Both the position numbers and the translations under genes were made by a program. Below are positions 49,702-57,072 of a DNA stretch of 64,000 nt, one piece after another. This stretch comes from Zoogloea sp035335645 (GTDB lineage: Bacteria > Pseudomonadota > Gammaproteobacteria > Burkholderiales > Rhodocyclaceae). The stretch is from assembly GCA_035335645.1 (NCBI GenBank), contig DAOQMM010000003.1, positions 26,477 through 90,476 of the forward strand. Reading direction: 5' to 3'. The notes beneath the pieces were generated by a model that searched no databases, was not told where the DNA came from, and was given only the letters and a program-made list of their open reading frames with translations. The stretch's first letter is position 1. Each line of letters starts with the position of its first letter.

Positions 49702-49712
49702 TGGGCGTGGTG
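49686..49712 (+). promoter_or_regulatory. Hairpin enclosing the giant gene's stop codon
   Basis: A perfect 10-bp stem (49686-49695 with 49703-49712) whose 7-base loop contains the TGA stop (49699-49701). No T tract follows, so it is unlikely to terminate transcription; it may stabilise the long mRNA or affect termination and re-initiation ahead of the next gene 40 nt away. Confidence 0.55.
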
Positions 49713-49740
49713 AGAACCCCTGGACAATCGGAGATTCAAC

Positions 49741-50025
49741 GTGTCAGACAACGCAGCAGTACCCGAGACCCCGGAAGGCCAGCGCATCCGCATGAACACG
49801 GCGTCCCTCAAGAGCACCTACTGCAACATGGTCAACGCGACCACCACGCGGGAGGAGGTCGTGCTCAACTTCGGCGTCAATGAAAGCTGGGACCGCACCG
49901 GCGGCGACTACGAGGTCAAGCTGGAGCATCGCGTCATCCTCAGCCCCTTCGCGGCGAAGCGTCTGTCCCAGATGCTCAGCAAGCTCGTGGACGAATACGA
50001 GCACCGCTACGGCGAACTGAAGTAA
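49741..50025 (+). CDS. DUF3467 domain-containing protein
   Basis: A 94-residue soluble protein without signal peptide or membrane helix. It matches the DUF3467 family by the pattern TYCNMV...EEVVLNFGV and the C-terminal helix RVILSPFAAKRLSQML followed by EYEHRYGEL. Translation starts at GTG 49741 behind a GGAG ribosome-binding site, 39 nt after the giant gene. The family has no established function that I know. Its position as first gene after the giant suggests a cytoplasmic helper, for example a chaperone or adaptor for the export genes downstream; this is inference. Confidence 0.85.
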   Translation: MSDNAAVPETPEGQRIRMNTASLKSTYCNMVNATTTREEVVLNFGVNESWDRTGGDYEVKLEHRVILSPFAAKRLSQMLSKLVDEYEHRYGELK

Positions 50026-50046
50026 TTCTCCCTCCGGCCGGTCACG

Positions 50047-50072
50047 GGCAGGGCGCCATCGGCGCACCTGCC
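50047..50072 (+). other. Imperfect inverted repeat between DUF3467 and GAF-HlyD genes
   Basis: An 11-bp stem with one bulged A (GGCAGG/CCTGCC outside, GCGCC/GGCGC inside) and an ATC loop. There is no adjacent T tract, the nearest being about 15 nt later. It could attenuate or protect the message; it is not a textbook terminator. Confidence 0.45.
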
Positions 50073-50113
50073 GGTGCCGGCTGTCCAAGTTTTCCGAACG
50101 GAATCTTCACACC

Positions 50114-51961
50114 GTGCACGCTGCGTCCCGCTCCGTGTCCGCTGCCCCGGCGGACGCCGCCGTCCCTGTCGCGCCCGACGCCCTGTGGGGCGCCTTTGTC
50201 AGCGCCGACAACGCGGCCGATTTCTGCAAGAGCTGGCTGGCCCTGCAGTGCAGCCAGGTGGGGGACGTGCGCGCCGGCCTGCTGCTGCTGGAGCAGGGAG
50301 GCGGCACCTTCGTCCCGGCCGGGGTGTGGCCCACCGACCAGACCGACGTCACCTACCTCGCGCCGGGCGCCCAGCGTTGCCTGAGCGAACGCCGCGGCAC
50401 CCTGCAGCGGGGCCTGGAAGGGGCGCTGGTGGTGGTCGCTTACCCGCTGGAGGTGGATGGCCGCATCCACGGCGCCGTGGTGCTGGACGTGGCCGAGCGC
50501 CCGGACGCGGCCCTGCAGGATGTCCTGCGGCGGATCCACTGGGGCGCCGGCTGGCTCGAGAGCGTGTTCCTGCGCCGCCAGGCCCAGGACGAAGCCCTCG
50601 CCCTGACGCGCGCCCGTGCGGCGCTGGACGTGCTGGGCGTGGCGGCCGAGCAGGCGCGCCTGGAAGACCTGGCCCTGGCGGTTGCCAACGATCTGGCCAG
50701 CCGCTTTGCCTGCGACCGGGTCGCCTTCGGCGTGGATCGCGCCGGACGCGCCCGCCTGGTGGCCCTGTCCCACTCCGCCTTCTTCGAGAAGAAGAGCCAG
50801 TTCGTGGTGGCCCTCGAGAACGCCATGGACGAGGCCCTCGACCAGCGCCGCAGCGTGATCTGGCCGACCGACACCGACGCCGCGGCGGGCGGCATTGCCA
50901 TCGCCCACCGGGACTTCGCGGCCCAGCGGGCCGTGTGCTCGGTGCTCCTCAGCAGCCGCGGCCAGGGCATCGGCGTGCTGACCTTCGAACGCAATGCCGG
51001 CGAGCCCTTCGAACCCGACGAGGTCCTCGGCTTCGAAGCCATCGGGGCGCTCCTCGGGCCCCTGGTGGAGAGCCGCATCGAGCTCCATCGCTGGTTCGCC
51101 GGGCGGCTCGCCGACAAGGTCCGGGACGGCTGGCGGCATCTGCGCGATCCGCGCCGGCCGGCCTTCCGTGCCGCGGTCACCGTGATCGCCGTGCTGCTGG
51201 CGGCGGCCGTCCTGATTGACGGCGATTACCGGGTGAGCGCCAAGTCGGTGGTGGAAGGCGAAGTGCAGCGCTCCGTGGTGGCGCCCTTCGAGGGCTACAT
51301 CCGCGAGGCGCCGATCCGCGCCGGCATGCTGGTCAAGAAGGGTCAGATGCTGGCCCGCCTGGATGATCGCGACCTCCTCATCGAACGCCAGCGCTACAGC
51401 GCCGAGCGGGAGCAGCACGAACGCCGCTACCGGGATGCCTTGTCCAAGCACGAGCGCGCCAACGCCCATGTGTCCCTCGCCCAGATGGCCGAGGCCGAAT
51501 CCCAGCTCGCCCTGGTGGAAGAAAAGCTCGCCCGCGCCGAGGTGGTGGCGCCCTTCGACGGCGTGGTTGTCACCGGCGACCTGACCCAGCTCCTCGGCTC
51601 GCCGGTGGAGCAGGGCAAGCTGCTCTTCGAAGTCGCGCCCCTGGACGCCTACCGGGTGATCCTCAAGGTGGACGACCGGGACATCCGTTACGTGCGCGCC
51701 GGCCAGGGCGGTCGCCTGGTGCTCACCGGCTTTGCCGGCGACGCCCTGGACTTCAAGGTGCACAACATCTCCATGGCCCAGGCGGAGGAGGGCAAGAACC
51801 TGTTCCGCGTGGAGGCCCGCCTCGACCGGGGCGACATCCCCCTGCGGCCGGGCATGGAGGGCGTCGGCAAGATCGTCGTCGGCGAGCGCAGCTACGCCTG
51901 GATCTGGACCCACCGCCTGTTCGACTGGCTGCGCCTGCAGGCCTGGAACTGGCTGCCTTAA
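50114..51961 (+). CDS. GAF-domain / HlyD-family membrane fusion protein
   Basis: A 615-residue fusion. The cytoplasmic N-terminal half holds two GAF-like domains (about 25-160 and 175-345). One membrane helix follows at about 357-373. The periplasmic part is HlyD-like: a lipoyl half (VVAPFEGYIREAPIRAGMLV), a short coiled coil (about 415-475), the second lipoyl half (AEVVAPFDGVVVTGDLTQ), and beta-barrel strands ending in PGMEGVGKIVVGERS. HlyD-type adaptors bridge inner-membrane export machines to an outer-membrane channel. A GAF sensor on the cytoplasmic end is unusual and suggests ligand-gated export. It starts at GTG 50114; the next gene follows after 12 nt. I infer a role in export of the giant protein from context. 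Confidence 0.83.
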   Translation: MHAASRSVSAAPADAAVPVAPDALWGAFVSADNAADFCKSWLALQCSQVGDVRAGLLLLEQGGGTFVPAGVWPTDQTDVTYLAPGAQRCLSERRGTLQRGLEGALVVVAYPLEVDGRIHGAVVLDVAERPDAALQDVLRRIHWGAGWLESVFLRRQAQDEALALTRARAALDVLGVAAEQARLEDLALAVANDLASRFACDRVAFGVDRAGRARLVALSHSAFFEKKSQFVVALENAMDEALDQRRSVIWPTDTDAAAGGIAIAHRDFAAQRAVCSVLLSSRGQGIGVLTFERNAGEPFEPDEVLGFEAIGALLGPLVESRIELHRWFAGRLADKVRDGWRHLRDPRRPAFRAAVTVIAVLLAAAVLIDGDYRVSAKSVVEGEVQRSVVAPFEGYIREAPIRAGMLVKKGQMLARLDDRDLLIERQRYSAEREQHERRYRDALSKHERANAHVSLAQMAEAESQLALVEEKLARAEVVAPFDGVVVTGDLTQLLGSPVEQGKLLFEVAPLDAYRVILKVDDRDIRYVRAGQGGRLVLTGFAGDALDFKVHNISMAQAEEGKNLFRVEARLDRGDIPLRPGMEGVGKIVVGERSYAWIWTHRLFDWLRLQAWNWLP

Positions 51962-51973
51962 GGCACACACGCC

Positions 51974-54121
51974 GTGGCCGGCTCCTTCCTCAGCGCCTCC
52001 TGGTACCGCGTCGCCGGCCTGCGCCCGCAGCTGCGCGGCCACGCCCAGGTGCAGCGCCAGCGCTTCCGCGGCAAACCGTGGTACGTGATGCGCGACGCCG
52101 CGTCGGGCAAGATCCACCGCTTCACGCCCGGTGCCTACGCGGTGCTCCAGCGCATGGACGGCCGAAGCACGCTGGACGTCATCTGGCAGGACGTGGCGGC
52201 TGCAGCCGGTGTGGATGCGCCCACCCAGGACGAGGTGATCGAACTCCTCTCCAAGCTCCACAGCGGCGATCTGCTCCAGACCGATCTGCCGCCGGACGTG
52301 GCCGAGCTGGCCGAGCGGGGCGCCCGCCAGAAGCGGCAGAAGCGCCTGCAGAGCTTCCTGAATCCCCTGTCGATCCGCCTGCCCCTGTGGGATCCGGACC
52401 CCTTCCTCAACCGCAGCTGGCCCTGGGTGGCGCGCCTGTTCGGGCCTCTCGGGGTGATCCTGTGGCTGCTCGCCGTGGTACCGGCGGGCGTGCTGGTGGG
52501 CATGCACTGGGACGAACTCACCGGCAACCTGGGCGACCGCCTCCTCGCCACCGACAACCTGGTGCTGCTGTTCTTCATCTACCCGGCGATCAAGTTTCTC
52601 CATGAGCTGGGCCACGCCTGGGCGGTGAAATCCGGCCACGGTGAAGTGCACGAGATGGGCGTGATGTTCCTGGTCTTCGCGCCGGTGCCTTACGTGGATG
52701 CCACCGCCTCCGGCGCCTTCCGCAGCAAGTGGCGGCGCGCCCTGGTGGGCGCGGCGGGCATGCTGGTGGAGCTCTTTCTGGCCGCCCTGGCGGTGATGCT
52801 GTGGGTCCTCGCGGAGCCCGGCTTCGTGCGCTCGGTGGCCTACAACGTGATCTTCGTGGCCGGGCTGTCCACCCTGGTGTTCAACGGCAACCCGCTGCTG
52901 CGCTACGACGGCTATTACATCCTGGCGGACCTCATCGAGATCCCCAACCTGGCCCAGCGCGCCAACCAGTACTGGCAGTGGCTGGCCAAGCGCCACCTGT
53001 TCGGCGCGGTGGAGGTGGAGCGCCCCGCGGCCACGCCGGGCGAGCGGCGCTGGTTCCTGTTCTACGGCCCGGCCTCGGCCCTGTACCGGCTGTTCGTGAC
53101 GATCTCCATCACCCTTTTCATCGCCGGCGAGTTCTTCTTCATCGGCGTGGTGATCGCGATCTGGGGCGCCATCACCATGTTCGGCGTGCCGGTGGGCAAG
53201 ATGCTGGGCTATGTGTGGGGCAGTGCCGAGCTCCAGCGCCACCGGCCGCGTGCCCTGTGGGTCACCTTTGGCGGGCTGGCGGCGCTGCTGCTCTTTCTCT
53301 TCGTTGTGCCGATGCCCCTGCGCACCCACGCCGAGGGCATCGTCTGGGTACCGGCCCAGGCCGAGCTGCGGGCCAAGGGGAATGGATTCGTGGAGCGCGT
53401 GCTGGCCGCGCCGGACGCCTGGGTGCAGGCCGGCGATCTGGTCATCGTCACCCGCCAGCCGGATGTGGATGCCGACGTGACCCAGCGCCGCGAACGGGTG
53501 CGCCAGCTGGAGGTGCAGTACGCCGCCCAGATGTTCGACGACCGCCTGCAGGCCGCCGTGGTGGCCGAGGATCTGGGCCGCGAGCGCGCCGCCCTGGCCC
53601 GCGCCGAGGAGCGCCTGGACGAGCTGCTGCTCACCGCCGGCGTGTCCGGCCGCCTGCGCCTGTCCCGCCCGGACGATCTGCCCGAGCACTTCGTCAAGAA
53701 GGGCGAGCTGGTCGGCTACCTGCTGGCGGGCCCGCCGCGGGTGGTACGCGCGGTGGTCACCCAGGACGACATCGCCCTGGTGCGGGATCGCCTGGAGGCG
53801 GTGGAGGTGAAGATCGCCGACCGTCTTGCCGAGACCTATCCGGCCCAGGTGAGTCGTGAGGTGCCCGGCGCTCAGGATCAGCTCCCCAATCGCGCCCTGG
53901 CCATGGAAGGCGGCGGCCTGCACGCCACCGATCCCCGCGATCCGGATGGCCTCAAGACCCTGGAGCGGCTCTTCCAGTTCGATCTGACCCTGCCCGACAG
54001 CGTTGGCGAGGTGCAGCTTGGCACCCGCGTCTACGTGCGCTTCATCCACCGGGCCGAGCCCCTGGCCGATCAGTGGGGCCGGCGCCTGCGGCAACTCTTC
54101 CTGTCACGCTTCCATGTCTAG
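51974..54121 (+). CDS. PqqD-like / M50 site-2 protease / HlyD fusion protein
   Basis: A 715-residue membrane protein with three parts. Residues about 33-102 resemble a PqqD-type peptide-recognition winged helix (IHRFTPGAYAVLQRMDG ... LLSKLHSGDLL). Residues about 145-440 are a polytopic M50 metalloprotease: zinc motif HELGH (His210, Glu211, His214) and the third-ligand motif NPLLRYDGYY (Asp312). Residues about 445-715 are HlyD-like, with the lipoyl segment ELRAKGNGFVERVLAAPDAWV, a coiled coil (about 495-555) and a beta-barrel. Site-2 proteases cut within membranes; PqqD-like domains bind leader peptides. The combination suggests recognition and cleavage of an exported substrate. It starts at GTG 51974. 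The stop overlaps the SecA-like start by 8 nt. Confidence 0.85.
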   Translation: MAGSFLSASWYRVAGLRPQLRGHAQVQRQRFRGKPWYVMRDAASGKIHRFTPGAYAVLQRMDGRSTLDVIWQDVAAAAGVDAPTQDEVIELLSKLHSGDLLQTDLPPDVAELAERGARQKRQKRLQSFLNPLSIRLPLWDPDPFLNRSWPWVARLFGPLGVILWLLAVVPAGVLVGMHWDELTGNLGDRLLATDNLVLLFFIYPAIKFLHELGHAWAVKSGHGEVHEMGVMFLVFAPVPYVDATASGAFRSKWRRALVGAAGMLVELFLAALAVMLWVLAEPGFVRSVAYNVIFVAGLSTLVFNGNPLLRYDGYYILADLIEIPNLAQRANQYWQWLAKRHLFGAVEVERPAATPGERRWFLFYGPASALYRLFVTISITLFIAGEFFFIGVVIAIWGAITMFGVPVGKMLGYVWGSAELQRHRPRALWVTFGGLAALLLFLFVVPMPLRTHAEGIVWVPAQAELRAKGNGFVERVLAAPDAWVQAGDLVIVTRQPDVDADVTQRRERVRQLEVQYAAQMFDDRLQAAVVAEDLGRERAALARAEERLDELLLTAGVSGRLRLSRPDDLPEHFVKKGELVGYLLAGPPRVVRAVVTQDDIALVRDRLEAVEVKIADRLAETYPAQVSREVPGAQDQLPNRALAMEGGGLHATDPRDPDGLKTLERLFQFDLTLPDSVGEVQLGTRVYVRFIHRAEPLADQWGRRLRQLFLSRFHV

Positions 54122-56123
54122 GGCCGTGCTGTCCACCTGGGGCGTCCATGCCTTCGCCCCCGGGCTGTATCCCGAACGGCAGGATGCCAAGCCTGGCAAG
54201 CTGGACCGCTTCATGGGCGGTCTGCTCGGCCGCTGGGCGCGCCACGGTTCTGCCTTGCGCCTGCCGCCGGTGCGCCGTTTTGCCGAACAGGTGATCGCCC
54301 ACGAAGGCGAACTCGCTGCCCTGGACGAAGCCACCCTGCAAGCCCGCGTCGCGCCCCTGCGCGCCGCTCTCGCGGCCAGCGGGCTCGACGACGCCAACGC
54401 GGCGGAGGTCTTTGCCCTCGTGCGCGAGGTGTGTTTCCGTCGCCTGGGCAAGCGCCACTACCCGGTGCAGCTGATGGGCGGCTACACCATGCTCAATGGC
54501 GGCCTGGCCGAGATGATGACCGGCGAGGGCAAAACCCTCACCGCGGTGCTGCCCGCGGTGGCGGTGGCCCTGGCCGGCGTGCCGGTGCATGTGATCACCG
54601 TCAATGAATACCTCGCCCAGCGGGATTCCGAGCAGCTCGCGCCGGTGTATGGCTTCTTCGGCCTCAGCGTCGGGCTGGTCACGCCGGAGCAGGAGCCGCC
54701 CGAGCGCATCGTCGCCTACGGCTGCGACGTGTGCTACTGCGTGAACAAGGATCTGGTCTTCGACTACCTGCGCGACCGCATCACCGCCCAGCGGATCAAG
54801 GCGGGTGCGCGGGCGCTGCTGGAAGGCTGGCTCGGCCGCAGCGCGCCGGTGGGGGGCTCGGGGACCCTGCTGCGCGGGCTGTACTACGCCATCGTGGACG
54901 AGGCTGACAGCGTGCTCATCGACGAGGCGCGCACGCCGCTGATCATTTCCGCCGAGCAGGACGACCCCAACGGTCGCGCCTTCTACGAGCAGGGCCTGGC
55001 CGTGGCCCGCAGCCTCAACGCCGACGAGCACTACCGCCTGCACCTCAAGGAACGCAGCATCGAACTCACCGAAGCCGGCCGCGCCGCCGTGGCCGAGGCG
55101 TCCCGCGGCCTGCCCGGCCTGTGGCAGGTGTCGCGCGCGCGGGAGGAACTGGTGGAGCAGGGCCTCACCGCCGAACACCTCTTTGAACTGGATCGCCACT
55201 ACATCCTGGCCGAGGGCAAGGTGCAGATCGTGGACGAGTACACCGGCCGCGTCATGGCCGACCGCTCCTGGGAAAAAGGTCTGCACCAGATGATCGAGGT
55301 GAAGGAGGGCCTGGAGCTCACCAAGCGCCGCGACACCATCTCGCGCATCACCTACCAGCGTTTCTTCCGCCGCTACCTGCGCCTGGCCGGCATGAGCGGC
55401 ACCGTCACCGAGGTGGCGCCGGAGATGCGCACCGTGTACGCCCTGGACGTGCTGCGCATCCCGCCCAACCGGCCAGTGCAGCGCCGTGACCTGGGCCTGC
55501 GCGTGTTCGCCCGCAGCGAGGCGCGCTGGGATGCGGTGCTGGCTTCCGCGCGCGCCCACGCCGCCGCTGGCCGCGCCGTGCTGATCGGCACCCGCTCGGT
55601 GGCCGCGTCGGAGCTCATCGGCGCGCGTCTGGCCGCGGCCGGTCTGGATCACGAAGTGCTCAACGCCCGCCAGGATGCCCGCGAGGCGGAGATCGTCGCC
55701 GACGCCGGCCAGCCCGGCCGCATCACCGTGGCCACCAACATGGCCGGGCGCGGTACCGACATCCTGCTGACGCCCGAGGTCAAGGCTGCTGGCGGGCTGC
55801 ACGTGATCCTTACCGAATACCACGACTCGGCGCGCATCGACCGGCAGCTCTACGGCCGCTCCGGGCGCCAGGGCGACCCCGGCTCCTACGAGGCCCTGGT
55901 GAGCCTGGAGGACGAGCTCTTCCTTGCCCACGCTGCCCGCCTGGTGGCCTGGCTGCGCGTCCGCACGGCGCCGGACGGGGAGGTGGCGCGCCGCTTCGGG
56001 CCGCTCCTGCGCCGCTTCGCCCAGGGCGCCGCCGAAGCCCAGAACGCCCGCATCCGCCGTCACACGGTGGATTCCGACAACCGCATGGAACAAGCGCTCG
56101 CATTTGCCGGGCGAGGGGAATGA
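54114..56123 (+). CDS. Short SecA-like translocase ATPase
   Basis: A 669-residue SecA homologue. Motor motifs are intact: Walker A MTGEGKT (135-141, Lys140), Walker B VDEADSVLIDEARTP (Asp262, Glu263), and NMAGRGTDI (about 542-550) with GRSGRQGDPG in the second helicase lobe. The preprotein-crosslinking region lies between the motor lobes. Compared with housekeeping SecA (about 830-900 residues) the C-terminal scaffold/wing region is strongly shortened, and the SecB- and zinc-binding tail is absent. It resembles accessory SecA2-type motors. ATG 54114 overlaps the previous stop; upstream in-frame codons belong to that gene. The gene ends in an ATGA overlap with the next. Neighbours make it a candidate motor for the giant protein, probably through SecYEG or the adaptor complex (inference). 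Confidence 0.9.
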   Translation: MSRAVLSTWGVHAFAPGLYPERQDAKPGKLDRFMGGLLGRWARHGSALRLPPVRRFAEQVIAHEGELAALDEATLQARVAPLRAALAASGLDDANAAEVFALVREVCFRRLGKRHYPVQLMGGYTMLNGGLAEMMTGEGKTLTAVLPAVAVALAGVPVHVITVNEYLAQRDSEQLAPVYGFFGLSVGLVTPEQEPPERIVAYGCDVCYCVNKDLVFDYLRDRITAQRIKAGARALLEGWLGRSAPVGGSGTLLRGLYYAIVDEADSVLIDEARTPLIISAEQDDPNGRAFYEQGLAVARSLNADEHYRLHLKERSIELTEAGRAAVAEASRGLPGLWQVSRAREELVEQGLTAEHLFELDRHYILAEGKVQIVDEYTGRVMADRSWEKGLHQMIEVKEGLELTKRRDTISRITYQRFFRRYLRLAGMSGTVTEVAPEMRTVYALDVLRIPPNRPVQRRDLGLRVFARSEARWDAVLASARAHAAAGRAVLIGTRSVAASELIGARLAAAGLDHEVLNARQDAREAEIVADAGQPGRITVATNMAGRGTDILLTPEVKAAGGLHVILTEYHDSARIDRQLYGRSGRQGDPGSYEALVSLEDELFLAHAARLVAWLRVRTAPDGEVARRFGPLLRRFAQGAAEAQNARIRRHTVDSDNRMEQALAFAGRGE

Positions 56124-57028
56124 GCATGAAACGCCGCACCACCGCCGGGGTCGTCCTGGCCGTCCTGAACACCTTGGGTGCCGTCTCCGCGGCCCGCGCG
56201 GGCGAGTTCGACTGCATGATCGAGCCGCGCAAGACGGTGGACGTGCGCGCCGCCAGCGAAGGGCTCATCGAAAAGATCTGGGTGGATCGGGGCGACATGG
56301 TCAAGGCCGGCCAGGTGCTGGTCACCCTGGATTCGGGCGTCGAGAAAGCCGCCACCGAATCCGCCCGCTACCGCGCCACGATGGAAGGCAAGATCCGCAC
56401 CGGCGAGAGCCGCGTCGAGTTCGCCACCCAGAAGTACAACCGCCGCGACAAGCTGGCCGGCCAGTCCTTTGTCTCCATGCAGGACCGGGACGAATCCCTC
56501 ACCGAGAAGCGCCTCGCCGAATCCGAGCTGATCGAGGCCCGCGACGACCGCAAGCTGGCCGAGATCGAATACCGCCGCCTGTCCGAGCAACTGCGCCTGC
56601 GCACCATCAAGAGCCCGGTGGACGGCGTGGTGGTGGATCGCCTGCTGCACGCCGGCGAGCTCGCCGACAACCGCGACCTGCGCAAGCCCATCCTCAAGCT
56701 CGCCGACATCGGCACCCTGCACGTGGAGGCCCTGCTGCCGGTGGACGCGTGGGGCAAGCTGGCCGTCGGCCAGAGCATCGAGATCCTGCCGGAGAGCCCC
56801 GTCGGCGGCCGCTACACCGCGACGGTCAAGGTCATCGACCGGGTCATGGACGCCGCCAGCGGCACCTTCGGCGTGCGCATGGAACTCCCCAACCCCGGCC
56901 TCAAGCTGCCCGCCGGCATCCGCTGCAAGGCCAGCGTGCCGGGGGTGACGGGGCGAACGGTGCTCGCGGCGCCGCCGAAGAAGCCGGCGGCGGCACCGAC
57001 TGCGCCGGGCGCCCCGGCCAGCCACTGA
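56120..57028 (+). CDS. HlyD/RND-type periplasmic adaptor protein
   Basis: A 302-residue periplasmic adaptor with a Sec-type signal peptide (about 1-27, ...VSAARAG). Lipoyl halves are at about 40-75 (VRAASEGLIEKIWVDRGDMV) and 160-195 (TIKSPVDGVVVDRLLHAGEL), separated by a charged coiled-coil hairpin (about 80-155). A beta-barrel follows, then an alanine/proline-rich tail. It starts at ATG 56120, overlapping the SecA-like stop by 4 nt, and is the last gene of the operon. It supplies a third HlyD-like module in three genes of this set. No outer-membrane TolC-type channel is encoded here, so one must come from elsewhere if a channel is needed. Confidence 0.88.
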   Translation: MSMKRRTTAGVVLAVLNTLGAVSAARAGEFDCMIEPRKTVDVRAASEGLIEKIWVDRGDMVKAGQVLVTLDSGVEKAATESARYRATMEGKIRTGESRVEFATQKYNRRDKLAGQSFVSMQDRDESLTEKRLAESELIEARDDRKLAEIEYRRLSEQLRLRTIKSPVDGVVVDRLLHAGELADNRDLRKPILKLADIGTLHVEALLPVDAWGKLAVGQSIEILPESPVGGRYTATVKVIDRVMDAASGTFGVRMELPNPGLKLPAGIRCKASVPGVTGRTVLAAPPKKPAAAPTAPGAPASH

Positions 57029-57072
57029 GCCCGCGGGCCCCGCGCCGCAGCGGCTTTGTCAGCGGGATGACT

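Noticed and set aside
54003..54113. Upstream extension of the SecA-like gene
   Set aside because: It lies inside the end of the M50-HlyD gene; the ATG at 54114 gives a sensible overlap and start.
57029..57072. A bidirectional terminator between the two convergent operons
   Set aside because: Only a short 4-bp GCCG/CGGC stem followed by three T residues is visible; it is too weak to call.
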